In this document: in pieces, positions 33,718 to 44,935 of the stretch
Layout: every line of letters begins with the position of its first letter
How positions within the stretch are numbered: position 1 is the stretch's first letter
Made by a program: the position numbers and the translations under genes
Notes under the pieces: model-generated
What the model was told of the DNA's origin: nothing
The model's database searches: none
Seen by the model: the letters and a program-made list of their open reading frames with translations, nothing else
DNA from: Rhodosporidiobolus odoratus
Taxonomy: Eukaryota; Basidiomycota; Microbotryomycetes; Sporidiobolales; Sporidiobolaceae
Direction of reading: 5' to 3'
NCBI GenBank assembly: GCA_034387635.1
Contig: JAOANU010000003.1
Span: 1,116,001 to 1,180,000, forward strand
DNA: 64,000 nt

Positions 33718-35330
33718 CTACGCCTGACCCTCCTCCAGCTGCGCCACAAAGTACCGAATAGTCTCCCTCAACCCCGCCTCAACCGTCCACTTGGGTTCCC
33801 AACCCAATACCTCCTTGGCCCTCGTGATATCCGGTCTCCGTCTAGGAGGATCATCCACCACAGCCGGTACAAACTCGATTTCGCTCTCTTGCTTGTCATC
33901 GGCGAGAGGTGGGATTTCGCCGGTCGCTCGCATATCGCGCACGAGGGAGAGGATGGTCCGCGCCCAGTATTCTACGGTGGCTTCGTCCGAGGTGCCAATG
34001 TTGACGGGATTTTCAGCGTAGTTGGATTCCATGAGAGCGATCAGGCCCGAGATGAGATCGTGTACGAACTGCGCAGACAGAAGGGAGGTCAGCCCGGTGG
34101 TAAAGGCAGTAAGAGTATTCGGGTGGTCGCGAGGGTGACGAGCCGAGATAAGCGCGGACGATTGCTATTTACCATCAGCGAACGCGTAGCTTGCCCATCC
34201 CCGTAGATCTGCAGCGGTTCCCCTCGTAATGCCGCTACAGCAAAGTTGCTCACCAGCCGTCCGTCGTCGGTCGACATGCGAGGACCTGGCAGCACCGACA
34301 CGATCACTTAGCAGAAGGCGACAGAAGCGTTGACAGAGGAACCAGGACTGACCGAAGCAGTTGAAAATCCTGGCCACGCGCACGTCGACCCCGTCTTGCC
34401 GAGCGTAACCGTAAGTCAGCGCCTCTGCGACTCGCTTGCCTTCGTCGTAGCAAGACCGAGGGCCATTCGGATTGACGTTGCCCCAGTACTCCTCGGTTTG
34501 AGGATGTACTGTCGGGGAACCGTAGACCTCTGCGAGAAAGAAAAGTCGACGTCCTGGGTCAGTCCGAGTTCGGGGGCGGGGGCGGCCCAGAGGCAAAAGC
34601 AGAGCGTACCCGAGGTAGAACTGAGTAAGAACCGCGCCTTTGTTCGCTTGGCAAGGCCGAGCATATTCAAGGTCCCGACGAACGAAGTTTTGAGCGTTTT
34701 GACGGCGTTCAGTTGGTACGCTTTCGGAGAGGCGGGGCAAGCAAGGTGGTAGACTTGATCCACCTCGACCAGAAGAGGCTCTACTACATCGCCGCGCACG
34801 AGCTCGAAATTTGGGTGGCCCCTGCAGTTAAGAGTGCATAAGCATGCAATCTTGCATGACCTTCCCGAAGGCTGATCTGTGGCAGGGTGCAGGAGGAAAG
34901 TGACCACGCACACCCAATGCGACAGCGCGCTCTTGCTACCCGAGAAGAAATTGTCAAGGACAACGACGTCGTGGCCCAAGAAAAGCAGGCGATCCACGAG
35001 ATGAGCACCGACAAATCCAGCTCCGCCTGTGACCAAGATGCGCTTCTTCTGCTGCCGAGGTAATCGCTTGACAGGAGGATAGGTAGTGCGGGTCGTGAAA
35101 GATACAGCGGCGGGCCAATTATGGACGAGTTGCGGGGAGAAACGTTCAGACGAGATGGAGGTTGTCCGGGTGTGCGATGAGGGCTGAGCGGTGTGCGAGG
35201 ACGCGGAGGATGGGACAGCAGACGATTGGAACGACGGGATTCCCGGAGGAGGCGAGAGGGGACTGCTCAAGTAGAGGGATTGCAGCTGCATAAAGGGGAT
35301 CTCATTCCGGTCAAGCTCTTCATGGCAGAC

Positions 35331-35375
<45 letters not shown>

Positions 35376-35556
35376 GACGTACAAGGTCGAGCGGTACTTG
35401 CTCTCCTGCCGATCCGACGAACGAATTGCCATCCTTGTCGAGTGGGGGAGCGCTGGCGGTCGAGCGAACGGAGGGCGTGCGGGATCGCTCTCTCGTTCTG
35501 TCGAGGTGTAACGGCGCGGGTACCTTGGATTTTGTATCTTGAGCGGAGGTGGACAT
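33718..35556 (-). CDS. UXS1: UDP-glucuronate decarboxylase (UDP-xylose synthase)
   Basis: Makes UDP-xylose from UDP-glucuronate with bound NAD. NAD-binding motif [18 protein letters not shown], then [46 protein letters not shown], the catalytic pair Y-x3-K in [54 protein letters not shown] and [19 protein letters not shown]. All are typical of fungal and animal UXS. Exon 1 (35556-35398) encodes [15 protein letters not shown]... to SAGEQ. A 112-nt intron (35286-35397) holds a 40-base C run and joins in phase to LQSLYLSSP. Translation from an ATG at 35291 inside the intron end is the alternative. The N-terminal 90 residues are disordered, with no clear membrane segment, so probably cytosolic. 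Confidence 0.95.
35333..35372. repeat. 40-base homopolymer (G on plus strand, C in the UXS1 intron)
   Basis: Uninterrupted run of 40 G on the plus strand. In the UXS1 transcript it is a C run 46 nt upstream of the intron acceptor. It may act as an extreme polypyrimidine tract, or its length may be an assembly or sequencing artefact. Confidence 0.95.
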
Positions 35557-35849
35557 TGATGTCTGTGATCGAGTTGATGTTGTTCACGACGAGAAGCGTC
35601 TTGCAGGAAAGAGGAGATTCGAGAAGGGGTCGATGGCGAGGGTATGATCGGGACCGGGCAATGTTGGCGCGTGTACTCTGTGTGTTCTGGAGTACTACAG
35701 CTGTGTGTACCAGTATACAAGAGGTTGTGCGGGGAGTTCAAGCCAGAATCAAGATGTGAACAACTCTCGAAGTCGATTCTCTCACCTCAATAGCTTCGCT
35801 CGTTCACCTTTGAACCCACTGGGGTCACTCACAAACACTTGATACAAGC

Positions 35850-36899
35850 ATGGGCAGTGACTGGGGTGCGTCTCATCCTTCTCCTCGCTGGTCCTACCTT
35901 CCTCATCTCTTGCTCATTCTTTCCTCGAAACACCTTCGTAGACGCATCTTCCTCCGACGAGGACACCAAGAAGCCCGCCGTTGGTGGCGCACCCAAACTG
36001 GCCCCACCCGTCGCAGCCAAGAAGGGCAGGTTTGCAGACGAGGACGCCAGCGAGGACGATACCAAGGACGATTGGGATGTGTCGGATGACGACAAGCCGG
36101 CCAAGCCGGTCGCCGTGGTTGGGTCGATGAGGAACAAGGGCGCGACGAAGCAGAAGATTGCCGCAAAGGAGGAGGAAGAGCGTAAGAAGGCGGAAGAGGC
36201 AGAGCGAAAGGTCCGTCCAACTCGTTTCCTCGATGGCGATGTCAGGCAGCACTGACTGCTATCGCTTGTAGGAGCGCGGAAACGACCCGGCGGCGCTGCG
36301 AGCAAAGGCCCGTGCTGCCCAATTGCGATCTGATATGGACAGTGCCGCTACTCTTTTCGGCGAGACGAGCATCAGCGGTACGTTGATTCTTGTCTCCCTC
36401 AGAGAACTTGGCATGTGCTGATTGTGCGGGCCTACAGACAACCCTCTCGAAATGAACTGCCGGACGAAGGAAGACTTCTCTGCCCTCGCTTCCGCCGTTT
36501 CCGACCTCTTAATTCAGAAGCACGCCGGCTGCAAGCTCTTCGGCGCCTTCGTTGACGAGCTTACTCGGGCCCTCGCCGAACCAATGAAGTCGGACGAGGT
36601 TGGCAAGGTTCGCGCCTCGATGGCGACTTTGGCGATGGACAAGCAGAAGGCAGAAAAGGCGGGCTCGAAGGTAGCCACTGGCAAGCCGACGGCCAAGATG
36701 ATTGCGAGGGGTAGGGAGGACCTATCGCACTTTGGAGAGGCGCTCGACGACGACCTGGCGACTGGCGAGACGCAGCAGGCCTTCCACTCGGACGACGATT
36801 TTGTACGTTTTGTGTCTCCGCCTACCCACCTTTCGCCAGCTAGCCCAGGACACCGCGGACTGACGCTTACTACTTTGCTTGTGCCGCCTGTAGATGTAG
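35850..36899 (+). CDS. HCR1: Translation initiation factor eIF3 subunit j
   Basis: Loosely bound eIF3 subunit that acts at the 40S decoding centre in initiation and recycling. Exon 1 is 16 nt (35850-35865, MGSDW); after a GTGCGT intron the frame runs DASSSDEDTKKPA, an acidic N-terminus with DDWDVSDDD. Then a charged helix region (KQKIAAKEEEERKKAEEAER), RGNDPAALRAKARAAQL, NPLEMNCRTKEDFSALASAV and the conserved GKKSKAK-like stretch replaced by KPTAKMIARGR, ending AFHSDDDF. A GTACGT donor after DDDF and an acceptor at 36893 add only ATG TAG, giving the C-terminus DDDFM. This is the conserved end of fungal eIF3j. About 240 residues, normal length. Confidence 0.93.
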
Positions 36900-37338
36900 C
36901 TTTCCCTTTCGTTCTTACGCATTTTGCAACTTGTCTCTTCTTCCTGGGCCTTCCCAAAGGCTCCTGTCCGCCCTGTGGCTCCCACAGCGCTGAGGCCACC
37001 CGCGCCCTGGCACCATCGGTCATTGGATAGGTTGCTATAGCTCTGCACGTGCCGGTGCTGTCACTGCCGCCGGGTCTCGGGGGGCCGCCCTCTCTGTATA
37101 CTTCGCAGGCCTGCACTCCCGGGCAAACTGGCGGCACGCACACGACTTTCTGCTTCGGGCTCGTTGTGATACAATTGCTATACATAGCCAGTCGGAGACC
37201 CACACGGGTGCGCGTAAGAAAGAGTGAGATTTTCATTGGCCGACTTTCCCCGCATTTCAGAGGCCGTCGTCAACATCTGAGTTCCCTCTCTTCTCTTCTC
37301 CTCTTCACTTTACACACACACAACACATCGAATCAATC
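36900..37338 (+). promoter_or_regulatory. Promoter region of the aldolase gene
   Basis: About 440 nt upstream of FBA1. A TATA-like GCTATACATAG sits near 37170. A CT-rich run followed by a CA-rich leader (about 37280-37330) leads into the ATG, a layout common for highly expressed fungal glycolytic genes. Only composition supports this. Confidence 0.45.
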
Positions 37339-38464
37339 ATGACTGGACTTCTCGACATTGTTCCCGTACGTACCCACACGATCCCGTTGCGCTCAAGGGC
37401 AGCGAGCTAACTTTGACCTTCACAGGCGTTCGTCGAACCTTCCTCCTCTGGCTCCCCCCAGCTTTGTAGCGACCCGCGTGCTCCGCCAGCGCCTTAACGA
37501 GCGCTCAAATCCTGAAGCAGCTGCTGACATCGTGCTTCCTACAGCGGCGTCGTTGCTGGCAAGGACCTCATCAAGCTGTTCGACCACGCCAGGGATAACC
37601 ACGTACGTACAGTCCTACCTGTGTCCTACCCTTCCTTCACCTCCTAGCTGCCTCCTTTTGTGCAAACACGCCCATGCGCTACGCGCAAGACGAGGACGAC
37701 GTAGCTGGCACTTCACTCGTTCACCGGGAATCACCGGCGCTTCTCCCTGCTGGGCAGATCTGGCCTGATGTAGCACTCGAGCTGACCTTTTTCCCGCCTC
37801 GTGTCCCTGCAGTATGCCATCCCTGTACGCTCAAGCTCATCTCCGTTTCCATCGTCATCGATGTCTCCGTTTCTGACCCATCGATGTCGCTTCTTTACCC
37901 CGTATTTTAAACTGGACAGGCCTTCGTACGTCCTCTTGCACTGCTACCCATGGCCCAATCCATGTTGCTGACTACCGTGTTCCGCAGAACGTTACTTCCT
38001 CCTCCACCGCCATCGCTGCTCTCGAGGGTGCCCGCGACTCCAAGTCGCCCGTCATCCTCCAGGTCTCCCAGGGTGGTGCCGCCATGTTCGCCGGCAAGGG
38101 CATCAAGAACGACCAGCAGCAGGCCTCGATCGCCGGTGCCGTCTCTGCCGCCCACTACATCCGCGCCATCGCCCCCACCTACGGCATCCCCGTTGTTCTC
38201 CACTCTGACCACTGCGCCAAGAAGCTCCTCCCGTGGTTCGACGGCATGCTCGAGGCCGACGAGGCTTACTACAAGAAGGAGGGCGTCCCCCTTTTCTCGT
38301 ACGTCTTCATTGTCCTGGGCCTTCTCTGTCGCCGGCTCACCGATGCCTCTTTTCGCAGTTCCCACATGCTCGACCTTTCGGAGGAGTCCAAGGAGGAGAA
38401 CATCGAGACCTGCGTCAAGTACTTCAAGCGCATGGCCAAGATTGAGCTCTGGCTCGAGATGGAG

Positions 38465-38496
<32 letters not shown>

Positions 38497-39329
38497 CGAC
38501 AACACTGGCGTCGACAACGCTTCCCTCTACACCCAGCCGGAGGACATCCTCGACATCCACAATGCTCTCCACCCCATCTCCCCCGCCTTCTCCATCGCCG
38601 CCGGCTTCGGTAACGTTCACGGCGTCTACAAGCCCGGAAACGTCAAGCTCCGCCCCGAGCTCCTCCAGCAGCACCAGGAGCACGCCCACAAGGAGCTCAA
38701 GTCTGAGAACTCCCTCCCCATCTACCTCGTCTTCCACGGTGGCTCTGGTTCCTCCAAGGAGGAGATCACCACCGCTGTCAAGAACGGTGTTGTCAAGATG
38801 AACGTCGACACCGACACTCAGTGGGCTTACATGACCGGTTCGTTCCTTTTTTTCACTGTATGCTAGCAGGCAAAGCTGACCTGTTTGCGTACTCTATAGG
38901 CTTCCGCGACTACTTCCTCTCCAAGGCCGACTACCTGAAGCAGCAGGTCGGAAACCCGGAGGGCGAGTCGAAGCCGAACAAGAAGTAGTACGTCCCCTCA
39001 GTCTCTCGACAGTGGAGGTGGATGTCCCAGTAAGGACGACAACGTGGTCGCACATCAGGACTGACCTTTCTTTCTTTCCTCTTCTTCCTTCCCTCCTCCC
39101 TTCCCCCTTCACCCCTCCTCTCCCCCTCCTGTGCTGTCACGTGCCCAGCGCCGATCCGAGAACGTGGGTGCGTGAGGGTGAGCTCACGATGAAGGCTCGT
39201 GTCCAGGAGGCCCTCAAGGAGTGAGTCTCGTCGTCGTCTACCTCGATCCGACTTGTTCCGTCAAAAGAGAACTTGACTGATATTTTCTTCTTTCCCTTGC
39301 GCAGCCTCCTCACCGAGAACCGCATCTAA
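37339..39329 (+). CDS. FBA1: Fructose-bisphosphate aldolase, class II
   Basis: Zinc-dependent enzyme of glycolysis and gluconeogenesis: fructose-1,6-bisphosphate to DHAP and glyceraldehyde-3-phosphate. Start MTGLLDIVP is very like other fungal class II aldolases. The frame resumes at GVVAGKDLIKLFDHARDNH, then two micro-exons, YAIP (37813-37824) and AF (37920-37925), and NVTSSSTAIAALEGARDSK. Zinc ligands and active-site blocks: VVLHSDHCAKKLLPWFDGML, WLEMEIGITGGEEDGVDN, SIAAGFGNVHGVYKPGNVKL, LVFHGGSGSSKEEI, KMNVDTDTQWAYMTG. C-terminus VREGELTMKARVQEAL, then LLTENRI in the last exon. The link between the first exon and GVVAG needs one more tiny exon of length 3n+2 that I could not place with certainty. 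Otherwise complete, about 360 residues. Confidence 0.96.
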
Positions 39330-39562
39330 GTGGAGCCGGGCTTGTGATGAGACTGAATACCCCTTGTGTGAAATAAAAAGCAGTCCAATCATTCTCGAAC
39401 TGTGTTTCCAAGGGGTGGAGAGAAACGGAATTTTCGACCCGAGCGTCGCTCGAGCCTTCCCCCGCAGTGAGCTCCTATACGCGTCGGGAAGGGTGTCGCG
39501 CTGTCTTCCTTCGCACTGCAATGTCTGCTTGCACACTCGGTTTCGCTGCTTGGCTCTCGAGA

Positions 39563-39922
39563 ATGGCGGGAGACGAAAATGATGCGATCTCGACCTCGGC
39601 CAATCAGCGAAAACGCCCCCCCACACGCTCCGTCACCGCCCGTCAGAGCCTTCGCGAAGCCACAAACAACGCGCCTGAGCCCTCACAGCAGCTACAGAAG
39701 CGACGGAAGGGGCCAGGAGGGGTAGCGATAGCGCCTAGCAGGTTCTACAAAAGCATTCAGCGCCGTCGACCCGTACGTTCTTTCCCAGTATTTGATGCAG
39801 CAGCAGTGGAGGGCTAACGCGTGGCTCTTTCTTTGATCACCGCGCTCAGAATCGAGCGTCTCGCTCGCGGTCTCGCTCTCGGCCGCCAATTCCTCCAGCT
39901 GCCGACGCCGTTCCCCCACCTC

Positions 39923-39965
<43 letters not shown>

Positions 39966-40820
39966 TCCTCCCCCTCCGCCTCTCCCTCAACCCCCAGCCC
40001 TCAAGCCTTGCGAGGGTATCCATCTCACCTACTGCACATCCTCCGGCGTCTATCCGATACCTCAGAAGTGGCTCCGAAAAAACGGTTTCGACGGCGAGGT
40101 TCGCATTCAGAAGAATGGAGTACGCCTGTTCAGCTCAAGGTGCGCGGGGACCGGAGCATCTAATGGCAACATTCCGTTCTGTATTCCATGCTTCAAAGTA
40201 GGATCCGATGTACACGTTGAGAACTGGCAACGGGCGGCGAGAACGGGGGAATTCCGGGATTATACGAAGGTTGCGATGGCGGAGTGGACGGTGGACGAGT
40301 TGGCGCGAACCGCGGAACGGTTACGACAGACGACTGATACTCAGAGGTTCGAGGTGCGCTGGTTATGCGTTCCCTCCGTCTGTAATTCTGAACAAAGGCT
40401 TATACTCTCTTTCTTTTTACACACCTTCTCCCTCTCAAGATCCTCAACCTCGAGAAGAAAATCAACGTACGGGACGCCAAGCTTGAGGACTACGCCAGCC
40501 TGCGGCAGGAAGTAGCAGTCTCGTCGTTTCCCAGGCTCGGCATGCTCTTCCAACTCGAACACCGATCAAGCGCCGGTGCCCTTACGGAGCAGGTGCGCGC
40601 AATCCGCCTCAAGAAGCGCATCGTCCATTCGTACACCTCTCGAGACTGGGATATCGGCGCCAAGAGCGACGGAACTGATTCTGCTCTTTTTCTACAGAGG
40701 GCGACCGTTGGAGTGCAGAGTTACCTCCAGATGCTAAGTAAAGGGAGCTTGCCATTGAGGCAACGCAATGCAGTACTTGACAGGGTCTTGACGCGTCCGG
40801 GCAGCAAAAGAGCAGGGTAA
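39563..40820 (+). CDS. Unrecognised protein with a 23-proline run and a Cys-containing domain
   Basis: Start MAGDENDAIS has the better ATG context (A at -3, G at +4); an in-frame ATG at 39521 is the alternative. The N-terminus is basic (QQLQKRRKGPGG). An intron with donor at 39771 joins to NRASRSRSRSRPP and a run of 23 prolines, 13 of them identical CCG codons. Then a compact domain: KPCEGIHLTYCTSSGVYPIP, QKWLRKNGFDGEVRIQKNG, SRCAGTGASNGNIPFCIPCF, VHVENWQRAAR. The four to six Cys and conserved aromatics suggest a zinc-binding fold, unassigned. A second intron (GTGCGC donor near 40352) leads to ILNLEKKINVRDAKLEDYA, possibly a short coiled coil, and a C-terminal helical part. RS-like and basic content suggests a nuclear protein. 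Confidence 0.65.
39925..39963 (+). repeat. (CCG)13 microsatellite inside a coding exon
   Basis: Thirteen perfect CCG triplets coding for proline, flanked by further mixed proline codons (4 before, 6 after). Length polymorphism between strains is likely and would keep the frame. Confidence 0.95.
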
Positions 40821-41119
40821 GGGCGAGAGAAAGTGTTTATTCCGCGCATTTGGGCCGACGGAAGCGCTTCCGAGAGCCTGTTCTACGCTGCCGCTAATTT
40901 GGCACATTGCCGCATCCGTCCTGGTCGCTAGATTGCGCCGGGAAGGTTGTCCGGCGACTTCGACTTTCACCTCTGCCAGGAAGAGGTCCGAGCCACGGCC
41001 GGTCCAGGAATTTTTTCTATTCCACCCCTTGTGTGTTTCGGTGCACCGAAAGCTGCTTTCTTCCCTTTTGCCTACTTTCACGTTGCTTTTGTCCTTACTT
41101 CATTGCTCGTCTCCGGAGG

Positions 41120-44100
41120 ATGCGCACGGTAGACTTGAACGACAAGCGGCTCTGGCGCTGGCAATCAGCGCCGTCACCGTCGCCGTCGACGTCGGCGGAA
41201 TGCCAACCACAATTGCCTCGAGGCTTTGAACCCTGTGCCCAGTTCCCTAGCCTAATCCACGCAGAGCTGCGAGCTGCTCAGCTCATCCCTGATCCGTTCC
41301 TCCAGCGTAACGAGGAGGTGCGCTGTCTTCCCCATCCTGCTTTCCCCCACTTCCCGTTCAGAAGCTCATCAACCTCGCTCGAACACGAATCGAAGCTCGT
41401 GCAGTGGGTCGGAGAGACTGATTGGATTTATCAATGCGAATTCAAGCTCTCCCCGGTCAATGGGCTGAGGGAGGGGGAGATGGCGGAACTCGTTTTTGAG
41501 GGATTGGACACTTTCGCCGACGTGTATCGTCAGTCTTTCTCTCTCCCTCTTCCGTGCTGAGTGTTGCCTTATCCAACGCCCGCCCCGCAGTGAACGATGA
41601 GAAGCTGGCGTCGACAGACAACATGCATCGGGAGTACCGGTTCGCTTTTTCTTTTTGCTCTCCGTCCTAGACGCTTCGATGGTCGCGTGCCTCTGGCTCC
41701 GTACCGAGTATGCTGAGACTTCCTGATCTTGTAACAGCATTCCAGCCACGTCCGCACTTCGTGAAGGCCGCAACCTCCTCAAACTCGTTTTTCACTCAGC
41801 CTTTCGTCGCGGGCGGGAACTCGAACGAAAGTATCTTGGGCCGGACAAGCACTGGCCTTGCTGGAATGGAGACGCTTCGAGACTGTTCGTGCGCAAGGCG
41901 GGCTATGGCTATGGATGGGACTGGGGTCCGGTGTTGATGACTGGTTCGTATTGATTCTTTTCTTCGCTCCTTCTGCAGAATGCGGGCCCGCGACAACAGG
42001 CGCAGATTCTCACTGACATTGTACGGATCCTGCGTGGCTATGCTCCCTGTAGCCGGGCCATATCGCCCGATCCGCCTCGAAATTTTCCGGTCTCGTATCC
42101 GGAACTTGTACGTCCCCATATCTCTCCGGGTCTGCCTAGCTCTCCCTCGACATGCACTGACTGCTTCCTATGCTGATGTGCAGCTGGCCTCAGGCCGCCG
42201 TCAATGACAAGCTCGAAACATCGCTGTCCCTTTCTTGGGAGATTGCGTCGCCTGTCGACTTCAAAGGGTCCCTGTCGGTTCGGGCTCGGCTCTTGCACCC
42301 CCACGGGAGAAAAGTAAGGCAAGTCTCCCTCGAGGCTGTCCCGCAGGCAAACGAGCATGTATGGCGGTTCGAGGAAGACGAGGTCGAGCTGTGGTGGACG
42401 AAAGCGCTTGGTAATCAGCCGCTTTACGCAGTCGAGGTGGACCTCGTTGACAACGTACGTCTCCTCCTTGATCTTTAGTCTTGATGTCCGCATCCTGGAC
42501 GTCTCGAGGCTTACTTCGTTACCACATCCTTACAGAATACCGGCGCCATCCTCCATACCGTTTCCCGCAAGATCGGCTTCCGGCGTCTCCGAGTCCTCCG
42601 CGAGCCGCTCATCGAGCAGCCTGGTCGCACCTTTCTCTTCGAGCTGAACAACGTCCCACTGTTTATCGGCGGTAGCAACTGGATTCCGATCGATTCGGTG
42701 TTGACGAATGCAAACGAGGCGAGGTATCGAAAATGGCTTGAACTGGCGGTGGAGGGCAACCAGAATATGGTGAGGGTATGGGGCGGAGGTGTCTACGAGC
42801 CAGACTGCTTCTACGAGATCTGCGTACGCTGCGTTTCTTCACAGATTTTCCTTGTCCTTCCTTCGCTGATTTCGACTGGCCCACGTCGCAGGACGAGCTA
42901 GGCCTCCTCGTTTGGCAAGACTTGATGTTCGCTTGCGGCGCCTATCCAGCTCACGTGAAGGACTTTCGCGAGAATGTTGAGCGGGAGGTTGAGGGGGTTG
43001 CCAAGCGGTTGAGGCATCACCCTTCTCTGGCTATTTTCGCAGGGAACAACGAAGACTAGTATGTCTACCCCTCTGCTGTACTGCAGAGTGCTCACCGCTG
43101 AATGTTCCATTTCCTCCGCTGCCACCGACAGTCAAATTGCAGAATCCGAGGGACTGGAGTATGACCCGGAGGATATCGAAGGTACGCCAGGCTTTGAGTG
43201 GTCACCAGCTCTACTCCATCGAACTCAATGCTCATACTCCTCCCTCCTATTATCCATTGCATAGGCGGTTGGCTCGTACGTGATCGTCTCGTTCTCCGCC
43301 CCACTTGAGAAGGCCATGCTGACCTCGCCGTCGTCCTGCCTCGTGCGCCTCCACTCCCTCGCATCTGCAGAACACCAATTTCCCTGCTCGCAAACTCTAT
43401 GAGCGTACCTTCCCACGGATCGTCAAGGCTCACAGCGACACCTTCTACTGGCCCGGCAGCCCTTGGGGCGGCAAGAAAACGACAGACCAGACCGAGGGAG
43501 ACCTGCATTGCTGGTCTGTCTGGCATGGAGCACAAGAGCCTTACCAGAAGTACGGCGAGCTGGGCGGAAGGTTCGTGTCTGAGTTCGGTGCGTCGACGTA
43601 TGCTCTGTCTCGATTCCCGCGCCCGCGCTGAAAACGCTTGCGAGATAGGCATGCAAGCTGCGCCGGACGTTCGTACCGTCGACTATTTCCTTGACGGAGA
43701 TACGTCGGAGCGCTTCCCTCAGTCTTGTACCCTGGATGCGCATAACAAAGGTGCAGTCTGGCCTTTTGACGCCTTTACTATCCTTTGCTCACGCTACTCC
43801 ACCGCAGCATCCGGATTTGCACGTCGCCTTGCCTGCTACTTCACGGAGAACATCCGAATCGGCACTTCGCTGGAAGACTATGTTTACTCCACCCAGCTCA
43901 TCCAGTCTGAAGCTTTGTCCACCGCTTTTAGCGCTTGGCGGAGAAAGTTTCAAGGGGGAATCGATGGGGCTTACTGCGCTGGAGCACTCGTGTGGCAGCT
44001 GAATGATGTGGTCAGTGCTTCTTCGCCTGTCAGCAGGCGTCTCTCGAGCTGATTGTCGTGTCTTTCGCAGTGGCCATGCACGAGTTGGTCCGTTGTCGAC

Positions 44101-44935
44101 TACTTCCTTCGTCCCAAACCTGCTGTAAGTCGACTCCAAGACCGTGAATGTCACGTGCTTACGACTTCCTGCTCCTTGGGCAGTACTTCTCGATCAAGCG
44201 CGCCCTTGCCCCCTTCTGCATGGGTGCCCGCCGTTATGCCGAGAAGATCTTTCCTGACCCGCTCTCGGCAGCGCACTTCGTCGAGAAGGCGTACGTCGAC
44301 GTATGGGCTGGCAACTCGAGTTTGAGTGACGAAGAGGTCGAAGTCGACATGGAGGCGTTCGGATTGCTGACTGGTGCGCGGGTTTACCACGAGCAGCTTA
44401 TGGTAACGCTGAAGGCCAGTCAGAGCACGGAGCTCAAGGTAATGGAGGTCCCCATTGCCTGGAACGATGTGAAGAACGCCGTGGTCGTCGTGGCGAGGTT
44501 GCGCTCTGCCAAGACGAAGGAGGGGATTTCGCGAGTGTCGGTCTGGCCTGAGCCGTACGCTTCCTACTATCCCATGCATGGCCTTTTCACCTACATAGCT
44601 GACCCTGGTCTACTTGCACAGCTTCAAATATCTCACCTTTCCCTCAGCTTCCTCCGTCGACCTTCGCATCTGCCTCGACCGCAAGACCGGCACTCTGACC
44701 GCCTCGTCCCAGCGCCCCGTCAAAGGCGTAGTCTTCACCTTTTCGACCGATGTCAAGGTCAGTGACAACGCGTTGGACTTGATTCCTGGGGAAGAGCAGA
44801 TTGTACAGATCGAAGGATTGAAGAAGGAGACAAAGATTACATGGCGGTGTGCGTCCTTTCTTCCCTTGTCTACTCTGTACTCAGTCTTGTTCACTGACAG
44901 TACTGTGCGCGCTAGATCTGGGAGACGGGGTGTGA
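41120..44935 (+). CDS. Beta-mannosidase, GH2, probably intracellular
   Basis: Removes terminal beta-1,4-mannose from N-glycan or mannan fragments. No signal peptide at MRTVDLNDKRLWRW, which fits the intracellular fungal clade. GH2 sugar-binding start WVGETDWIYQCEF and LVFEGLDTFADVYLNDEK, then CWNGDASRLFVRKAGYGYGW, DWGPVLMTAGPW, LYAVEVDLVD, FELNNVPLFIGGSNWIPIDS, NMVRVWGGGVYEPDCFYEIC, GLLVWQDLMFACGAYP. Acid/base Glu in FAGNNEDY, nucleophile Glu in GGRFVSEFGMQAAP. Later QLNDVWPCTSWSVVDYFLRP, YFSIKRALAPFCMGARR. At least a dozen introns break it. The last one (GTGCGT donor after TWR) gives the end YLGDGV and a stop at 44933-44935. About 870 residues; all catalytic parts present. Confidence 0.93.

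Noticed and set aside
35333..35372. The 40-G run as an assembly gap filler or contig join
   Set aside because: The flanking exons of UXS1 join in phase across it with proper GT-AG borders, so the sequence on both sides belongs together. Only its exact length is doubtful.
37907..38737. 276-codon open frame on the minus strand opposite the aldolase gene
   Set aside because: Shadow of strong third-position GC in FBA1. Its Glu/Val/Leu/Gly composition is the mirror of the sense codons, and it has no family features.
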